From Pleurotus ostreatus/Saccharomyces cerevisiae fusant (lineage: Eukaryota; Opisthokonta), in contig JAMQCK010000923.1 in assembly GCA_024196135.1 (NCBI GenBank), positions 1 through 13,989 of the forward strand: a stretch of 13,989 nucleotides of DNA, given 5' to 3'. Of the stretch, positions 1-6,654 are shown piece by piece. The translations under genes were made by a program, and so were the position numbers. Numbering within the stretch: position 1 is the first letter of the stretch; the number at the start of each line of letters is the position of its first letter. Under the pieces are notes generated by a model. It searched no databases. It saw only the letters and a list, made by a program, of their open reading frames with translations, and was not told the DNA's origin.

Positions 1-296
1 GCCGCGCGAGACGCACTGCGGTTCCCCAGCCCCGCGCTGCTGTCTACCATGGCTTGATGGATCTTTGATGAGGTGCAGTAGTTGTAGGCGACGGTGTACA
101 GGGACATGTACTGGGCGATCCGGTGGTGTTAGTAGTGCGCACGCGCCGAGGGAACGGGCAGCACCTTGGAGTATGAGACGCCGGACTGCAGCTTGGTCAT
201 GATGTGGTCCACGCCGTCTTCCAAGTACTTCCAAGTCGTGAGGAGGTCCGCGTTCTGCGGCGGCATCATGCTCGCGTTCGACATTGTGGCTGACAT
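1..296 (-). CDS. cul1: Cullin-1 (Cdc53-type), N-terminal part, cut by window edge
   Basis: This is the N-terminal end of a cullin, the scaffold of SCF-type ubiquitin ligases, whose N-terminal helices bind the Skp1/F-box adaptor. Exon 1 is 296-165 (44 codons, phase 0) and exon 2 runs from 110 to the left edge. The spliced product contains LLTTWKYLEDGVDHIMTKLQ followed across the junction by SYSKYMSLYTVAYNYCTSS and then AGLGNR. These are hallmark segments of fungal and animal Cul1 N-termini. The start at 296 (MSATMSNASMM) suits the short, poorly conserved Cul1 N-terminus; a second ATG at 284 is also possible. The intron is 54 nt with a good CTAAC branch site but an unusual donor, GTGCTG. The gene is divergent from the Sld7-like gene, with about 250 bp between the two starts. 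Cul1 is preferred over Cul3 or Cul4 because of the DGVDHIMTKLQ block. The catalytic-end cullin homology and neddylation regions lie outside the window. Confidence 0.92.
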
Positions 297-545
297 GCGC
301 CCGGTCGGCTCGACTTGGATATCGATAACAAGGGGATCTAGACAGAACAAAGATACGGTGAAAGCTAGAGTAGCGCCTACAGAAGGCGAGCAGGTTGCGT
401 GAATGTCGCCGCAAATGACGCTCGACGGCGTCGAGGAAGAGATGGGGATTATGTGGCGTCGCGTCACGGTCGGCAAAGACGCGTGCTCGCCGTCGCGTGA
501 CGCGACGCGCGCGATGCCGCGGCGCGCAACTTGTCCCCGTCTCCC
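297..545. promoter_or_regulatory. Divergent promoter with MCB-like ACGCG cluster
   Basis: This stretch separates the cullin start (minus) from the start of the Sld7-like gene (plus). Between 458 and 509 there are five ACGCG/CGCGT motifs: CGCGT at 461, a full ACGCGT at 479-484, CGCGT at 494, ACGCG at 500 and ACGCG at 505. The motifs at 494 and 500 sit in a perfect 7-bp inverted repeat with a one-base centre (492-498 and 500-506). ACGCGT is the MluI cell-cycle box bound by the fungal MBF complex (Mbp1/Swi6 type), which drives G1/S genes. The motifs lie 40-90 bp upstream of the proposed plus-strand ATG. Seeing the motifs is direct; their use by MBF is inference. Confidence 0.5.
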
Positions 546-1897
546 ATGCTGAAGGTGCCTGCAATATCCATCACGAACCCTACGCCTCCTCGACCACCGG
601 CGGGCATAATGCTCACGGCTTCAGCGTCGAAGAACCTCGGTCCCAAACCCGCATACCGTCTACTGTACCGCGGTTCCCTTTCCCTGCCGGATTCCCACCT
701 CTTGCTAGACGGGCTCACCTTCGCGGCGAGCTGGAGACATCCGAGTGCTGGACATGATCTGCTAGAGAACCCTCTTGCTCTGGCGTTGGAGAGTATGCGC
801 GGCAGGCCTCATCTGAGGTTCATGGGCACGATCGCCCTGAAGGACATTTACATGGACCAAAGTGGGGACATACAGCTGTAAGTCCATTCCTTGTGAAGTT
901 ATATCCCGCAGTAACATGCTGCTTGTTAGTGACATACACCGCGACGCCGCATTGTCGCGCCTCTACTTTGAGAACATGTTCTGCCAGCTCCCATTATCGT
1001 CGTCCTCCACTTCCATTCCTCAATCTGATATTGGGGTGAAGATTGCCCTCGGTGACAGTGGTGCGTTTACACCCTCATGTGTGATACATCAGCGCATTGA
1101 CTCTCGCAGACGGTCCCGAAACCACCTACATGGTCGTCTACGCAAGGCAACTCCCCGGTCAAGCCGAAATTCAGCTCTCCGTAGCCCGCATTACTACAAA
1201 CCCTCCTCCTACAAACCACCTTCGCCTGCCTCGACCTGACGACCCTACCCCGCGCAAGCCACCTCCCGTCTTGACGGCGAAGGGCACGGACCTCAAGCGG
1301 GTGGCAAGTTCTGCATCTCTACAATCAAATGGTGCCAAACCCGGTCCGGCAAAACGACAGCGCCTCGAGTCTTCGTCTTCATTCAAAATACCCGCGCTAC
1401 CCAACAAGAATGGCAAGGAGAAAGGACCCTCCAAGGCGCCGCCTCCAGAGCTAGTCCATGACCCAGACGACGTGTTTACTGAGGCACCGAAGCCAAAACC
1501 CAAGGCGAGGCCGAAGGACGATGATCTGGCGGAAAAGAATAAGATGGTAAGCATATCGCCTCCCCTTTGCTGTTGTGACACAAGCTGAAGAGGCATATAG
1601 ATTGTGAAGAAGGTCGCCGTCCAAATATTAACGAAGGGAATCGGCTACGGAGACCCGGAATCGAGCCCGACGCCACCGATACCAAAGTCGCACCCAGAAT
1701 TCAACGACCTGTACAGCTGGGTATACAAGGGGGCTGCTTATGCATTAGTATGTCCTATCCGGCTTCCGTTGGACACATTTTGCTGACTATACTCAAAGCG
1801 CGGAGAGATGAAAGATGGGCCGCTGCAGCAAGCGAGGGTTGAGAAGTTCGTGAAGATGCACGTAGGTATGTATGCACCAGGGCTGGGTCGCGGATGA
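546..1897 (+). CDS. Putative Sld7-like replication initiation protein
   Basis: Exons are 546-877, 930-1060, 1110-1546, 1601-1747 and 1799-1897, with introns of 49-54 nt. The joined frame is 381 residues. The N-terminal part (about 1-180) has a compact domain with YRLLYRGSLSLPDSHLLLDG and LSRLYFENMFC. A Pro/Lys/Ser-rich linker follows (about 185-300), with a likely nuclear signal near AKRQRLE (235-241). The C-terminal 80 residues look helical and contain KSHPEFNDLYSWVYKGAAYA followed by LRGEMK. This resembles my recollection of the Sld7 C-terminal domain of fungal Sld3-Sld7 replication-origin firing factors. That match is from memory only. The ATG at 546 was chosen as the first in-frame ATG. 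The 3' end is uncertain: a strong GTATGT donor at 1866 could splice to 1975 and end at 2000 instead. The gene is well supported by frame and splicing; the function is tentative. Confidence 0.65.
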
Positions 1898-2391
1898 TAG
1901 CGGCTCTCATTCCTCATCCGCCACTCCGAGCTGTCAGCCGCAACTCAGCCTATACCCTACTTACAATATCATAGCACATTTGGGTTATCGACTTGCATGA
2001 ACTCGGGACCGTCAGATTCGCGAACACTTACCCAGCTGGTCTTCATTCCTTTCAACGCATCCGTCGGCATAATTCTCGTGAGGATCGCTTCTCAGGTATG
2101 GCAGGGCTGCCATTCATATGAATTCGACCATTCATCCAGAAGCGCATATCTCGTCCGTCTGCTTCTCCCAAGTCTACTCATGCGCAGGCCACCGCGGAGG
2201 AGCGCATGCATCCGATCCTCACGTGGATCCGAATGCTCGCTCTACTCGCCACCGTGCACGCTGATATCCCCCTTTGCTGATCACATTCAGTGCTTCTCAG
2301 GCCCGCGGGAGGACATCCCGTAGGCTACAGGTACTATCCGCCACTCGGCCCTTGTCCACGACGGTCCGTCAACCGCTAAGGCCTAGCTTGC

Positions 2392-2712
2392 TATCTTCTT
2401 GCAACTCCGCGGCTATCGTTGGCAGGCATACTGTACGTGACTATCGCTCAGGACCATCACCCGAGCTATCGTCTGCCAACAGCCAGGCTATCTCTTACCG
2501 CACCTAAGCCTAACCCAAGCAATCGCCCACACCCGGACCTATCTTCCATTCGCGTCCAAAAGCGATCATCCACACCCGCATACAAACCCAAGTTATCTGT
2601 GCTTCTGCCCACCTCGAGCTATCGTCCACGCCCGAAGCACCGGCCACATGCTCTATCGACACTTGTTATCGACATCCCGAGCATGGGACTATCGACGCAC
2701 CGAGCATGGGGC
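2392..2712 (+). repeat. Degenerate ~25-nt tandem array with CTATC (GATA) core
   Basis: Eleven TATC cores lie on the plus strand at 2392, 2414, 2442, 2467, 2489, 2540, 2594, 2620, 2654, 2667 and 2690, most as CTATCG or CTATCT. On the minus strand each reads as HGATAR, the site of fungal GATA factors. Most gaps are 22-34 nt. The two gaps of about 50 nt each contain a decayed unit (AATCGCCCACACCCG near 2521 and ATCATCCACACCCG near 2565), giving a period near 25 nt. The last two units, 2667-2689 and 2690-2712, match at 19 of 23 positions. One further CTATCC at 2335 does not fit HGATAR. The array ends about 255 bp upstream of the OPT start. Confidence 0.7.
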
Positions 2713-2783
2713 CCCGAAGTTCCACCACGGGCTTTGATGCCAGGATGGTGCTTAGAGCGGGCCTCGGGCTCCGGTGAGGGCGG

Positions 2784-2790
2784 TATATAA
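2784..2790 (+). promoter_or_regulatory. TATA box of the OPT transporter gene
   Basis: TATATAA lies within GGTATATAAGG, 179 bp upstream of the ATG at 2969. It is the only canonical TATA box I found in the upstream region. It would place transcription start near 2815-2830 and leave a leader of roughly 140-150 nt. The GATA-site array lies 70-390 bp upstream of it, a normal position for activator sites. Confidence 0.6.
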
Positions 2791-2968
2791 GGACGGGTAC
2801 CTGAGCTTTGCGAAAGGTTGGCTTCTGTGCGACTGGTTGGTCTCTGGCTGCCCTCCCAGCTGGCTCGTGCGCCTCCTTGGTCTCTGTACATCTGTACACG
2901 GTCATTGGCATCCTGTGTAGGCACCTTGCCTTCCCCGCGCCACCGCACATCACAGATAGCGCACGACG

Positions 2969-5900
2969 ATGGCGGAGGCCAAGACCACCGCGCTGGATAC
3001 GAGCGTCCTGCCGAAGGCGGGTCACCAGGACTCCTTCCGGAGCGACGATGAGAAGAGCTCGCTGAACAACAAGGAGGCACATGTTGCGAAGGTCGTACCT
3101 TCCTCAGACGAGGATCTAGCCCGGTATGGGGACGTGTACGAGGGTGCGTTGCTGGTAATCGCACGCGCACAGGACTTCTACGGATTGACTTTCTGTAGAC
3201 GTTCGCCAGATAGATTTGGGCGACGATGGGAAGGAGCGCGCTGTCGGTCAGTCAGATGCAATGTTGGTCTTCCGGTCAGCATTGACACGAGTGTAGAAAC
3301 CGACTTCGACTGGGCTGTCCGCTTGTGCTCACTAGGTCGGTCTACTTATCCCAGCCCAAGTCCACATCCTCCCAACAACTGAACGGTAATGCAGAGGATG
3401 ACCCGACGCAGCCTGTTTGGACCTTCCGACTTTGGTTCATCTCCATCGGCCTCTCCTGCTTCGGTGCCGTTCTCAGTCAAATCTTCGTACGCCTAACCTT
3501 CCAGATCTATACCACCCACTCACCTCTCCCCAGGCCTTCCGTCCCCAAACCATCTACGTCTCCCAGCTCTTCCTCCAGACCTTCGGCTTCGTCCTCGGCA
3601 AGATCTGCGAATACGTCCTCCCCGGCCCCAACCACACCCTCCCCTCCATGCGCACGCCCGACAACGCCTTCTGGCGCTTCATTAACCACGGGCCCTACAA
3701 CATCAAGGAGCACACGGGCTCGCTGATCATGTCTGCTGCCGCGGTGCATGGCGCGCTCGCCATTCAGATCTTCGTGGTCGATGATTTGTTCTACAATCGG
3801 CACCTGAATCATGCGAATGCGATTTTTACGCTGCTGGGGAGTCAGTTGTTGGGGTATGGGTTGGGAGGTGAGCTTTCAACCAGGTCTCTGATCAGCCAGG
3901 CCTACTGAACGCCTTGCAGGCTTGATGCGCAGCTTCTTGGTCTACCCGACGTGCTGCGTATACCCCAACGTGATGCCCACCGTGCAGATGTTCGACGTCT
4001 TGCACCGTGGTCAGGACAACCTTCTACAGAAGAAGCGCGTTAGATTCTTCTGGATCCTTTTCATCGGGATCTTCATTTGGGAGTGGTTCCCGGTGAGTCT
4101 CGCCACTTCCCAAATTATTTCGGCCCTTCTGATTAACTCGACCTATAGGAATATATCGCGCCCACCCTCACCGGCGTCTCCATCTTCTGCCTCGCGCGCC
4201 AGAAGAGCCCTTGGGTGACGCGCATCTTCGGTGGCGCGGCCGGCAACGAAGGTCTTGGATTGTTCTCGCTCTGTTTCGACTGGCAGTACGTCGGGTCAGG
4301 AGGGTCTGCGTATGGGGCGCTGTTCCAGCCCATTCAAACGCAATTGTCGTCGTACGTCGGGCTGGCGCTTTGCATGTGGGTGACTTTCGCGATTGTCCGC
4401 GGCGACTGGCTAACGAGAATCGCAGCATCATCTTCTGCGCATGCTACGCCAACAACGTCTGGAACGCGCAGCGGTTCCCCTTCCTTAGTCAAGTGATGAT
4501 CACTCCTTCTTGCGTTAGTCTGACCACTTCCTGACTACCGGTTCCAGCTCCTCTTCAACGACACGGGCGACACATACAACCAAAGCCTCATTATGAACGA
4601 CGACTACACCCTGAATGCAACGAAGCTGGAGCAAGAAGGCTTGCCTTGGTTCGCGGCATCGTATGCCATTTACAAGATCGCCACGTCACTATCCTTGGGT
4701 GCAACGGGTATGTTCACGCTATTTTCTTCATCGCATCTCCTCAACGACGTATAGTCACCCACATGGCAATCTGGCACGGCAAGCAGATCTGGACCGCGAT
4801 CAAGGAGGCGACGGTGAGCTGCCTACCCTCTTCAGATGCATCGTTTACTGAACAGTTTCTAGTCCGGCGAAATCAAAGACCGTGCGTGTCTACAGATGTC
4901 TGACGACGTGCTAAAGCTCATACACATGCCACAGCCCACTACCAGAAGATGAAGGCGTACAAAGAGGTTCCCTGGTGGTGGTACGCCGGCTTCCTCGTCG
5001 CATCCATCGTGATGTCCCTGGTCACCTGCTACACGGGCCACTCCCAACTGCCGTGGTGGGCGTTCATCGTGGGTGCGTGTATCTCTTGCTCACGCAAACC
5101 TAGTCCTTGCGAGTTTGACTTCGTCGAACGTACTGACATTACCCTCCAGCCATCATCTTCGCCGCCGTCTTCCTCCCCATCATCGCCTTCCTCTACGCCG
5201 TCATCTGCTTCGTCCCGAGCACGGAGGACATCGCGAAGATGCTCGGGAGCGCGCTCGTTCCTGGGAGCCCACACGCGAATATGTATTTTGCGATGTATGC
5301 GTACAATTCGACGGAGCAGGGGCGGTCGTTTACGCGGGATTTGAAGATTGGGCAGTATGTGAAGGTGTGTGGGCGGTTTGGGGATGGGGTATCTGCGATG
5401 GTGACAGAGATGTACTGACCTAAAATCCCCCAGCTTCCGCCTCGCGTAACCTTCACGATGCAGACCATCGGCGCGGTGATTGGCGCGCTGCTGAACTACC
5501 TGATCATGGCCCTTATCATTGAGGCGAACCGCGATATCTTGTTGTCCGTCCAAGGAACGAACGTTTGGTCCGGCGCGACCTATCAGTCGTACAACAGGTG
5601 CGTTCATTTCTCGGCTTGTGCATTCGCCTTCTGATCTATCCATCTCAGCGATGCCGTTTCTTGGGGTGCACTCGGCAAGCACCTGTACTCCCCGGGGTCA
5701 AGATATGGGATCATTCCCATGTCGATCCTCATTGGCCTCATCGTCCCCATCCCCTTCTGGCTCCTGCACAAGAAGTTCCCGAAGTGGGGGCTGGACCAGG
5801 TCATCACGCCGATGATTGCCGTGCAGATTGGAGGCCTTTCGTCGGGGATCAACTCGTCGATCTTTATGACCTTCTTGTTGTGCTGTGCGTACTGGATTCT

Positions 5901-6210
5901 CTACCGTTCCTGTGAATGTGCACTGATCGACGGCACCATTCTCTGTAGTAGTCAGCCAGTACTGGCTGCGAAAGTACCACCCGCGGTGGTTCCGGAAGTA
6001 CAACTTCCTGTGAGTTTGCTTGCAACTGTTTAGTTGCAGCCAGTAGCTAACTGTCGACGCAGCATGTCGGCCGCCCTCGACGGTGGTACGGAGGTCATGG
6101 TCTTTGTGTGGTCGTTCGCTGTCGGAGGAGCCAGTGGGAAAGCTATCGACTTCCCCAAGTGGGCTCTGAATCCAGCAGGTAATCCTGATCATTGCATGAG
6201 GCTCACGTGA
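2969..6210 (+). CDS. Oligopeptide transporter, OPT family
   Basis: This complete fungal OPT transporter is a proton-coupled importer of small oligopeptides, with relatives that move glutathione or metal-peptide conjugates. Exons are 2969-3143, 3199-3246, 3297-3335, 3395-3486, 3534-3867, 3920-4092, 4149-4375, 4426-4492, 4548-4707, 4755-4813, 4863-4881, 4935-5072, 5150-5364, 5434-5597, 5649-5884, 5949-6009 and 6063-6210. All junctions keep frame and give 784 residues, a usual length for the family. A hydrophilic N-terminus of about 60 residues precedes the conserved EDDPTQPVWTFRLWF (88-102). Multiple hydrophobic membrane segments follow, then DPHYQKMKAYKEVPWWWY, the family KIPPR motif as KLPPR (582-586) leading into VTFTMQTIGAVIGALLN, and a C-terminal WALNPAGNPDHC. 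Exon 11 is only 19 nt, and the exon 16 acceptor is a TAGTAG tandem. No disruption is seen. Substrate cannot be read from sequence. Upstream GATA sites suggest nitrogen regulation. Confidence 0.97.
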
Positions 6211-6654
6211 TGCGAGACGCGACTGCGCTGTGTTTCCCTTCTCTTTCTGTATGAATATGTGGTGCAAACTTTGCCCTGTAGATATATCTTGGTGTTTTCG
6301 CTGTCATTGTACTAGTATGCCGGATTCCGGAGTCATCGAGGCCCATCTGAACAAGTGAGACAGTTGCATCTCGCGGACTCAAGGTTGGGCCTCACTCGTG
6401 CTCGCATGTCGAGCGATATAGACTTGCAAACGAAGGCGTTGTTCATTATGAGATGCGCGCAGGTACATATACATTGTGAAGATTCCAGCAGTCCAGATTA
6501 ATCCCTTCCCAGATTAGCGTTTCGCTCCCTGACATTCCTTGCCTTTGCCGCTTCGCTGCCTTGCCATCACCCTTCAACTCGCTATACACCTTGCAACTTG
6601 CTATACACCTTGATCTTGCTCTTGCTCCCTGACTTGCCGCGCGTGGCAACCTCC
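6211..6654. other. Convergent intergenic region (two 3' ends)
   Basis: The OPT gene (plus) and the MATH-BTB gene (minus) converge on this 444-bp stretch, so it should hold both 3' UTRs and terminators. I find no coding potential. The right half is pyrimidine-rich with several CTTGC/CCTTGC words and the 19-bp duplication listed separately. No canonical AATAAA signal is visible on either strand, which is common in fungi. Confidence 0.6.
6575..6612. repeat. 19-bp tandem duplication
   Basis: Two adjacent 19-bp copies, 6575-6593 and 6594-6612, differ by one base. Each is CAACTYGCTATACACCTTG. They lie just past the stop of the MATH-BTB gene, on its 3' side, and look like a recent slippage duplication in non-coding DNA. 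Confidence 0.85.

Larger units (their letters stand above)
1898..2968. other. Long intergenic region: 3' end of Sld7-like gene and OPT promoter
   Basis: About 1.07 kb carries no gene I can recognise. The open frames here are short, differ in composition from the neighbouring proteins, and match no family known to me. The left part (1898-2330) presumably holds the 3' UTR of the Sld7-like gene, including possible alternative terminal-exon acceptors near 1930-1974. The middle (2335-2693) holds the GATA-site array described separately. The right part holds a TATA box at 2784 and then a pyrimidine-leaning leader of roughly 150 nt ending at the OPT start. Within the leader, CTGTACA occurs twice in tandem near 2884-2898; no role is assigned. 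Confidence 0.6.

Noticed and set aside
492..506. Perfect inverted repeat as a transcription terminator hairpin
   Set aside because: It lies in a divergent promoter, not at a gene end. The arms are better explained as paired ACGCG motifs.
1997..2507. Plus-strand open frames between the Sld7-like gene and OPT as a possible small gene
   Set aside because: Short, mutually overlapping frames with composition unlike neighbouring proteins and no recognisable motif. The right part overlaps the GATA-core repeat array.
5029..5682. Minus-strand open frame of 217 residues across OPT exons 12-15
   Set aside because: It covers conserved OPT exons including the KLPPR segment on the other strand, and crosses well-supported introns. 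Its product is Arg/His-rich and unrecognised.
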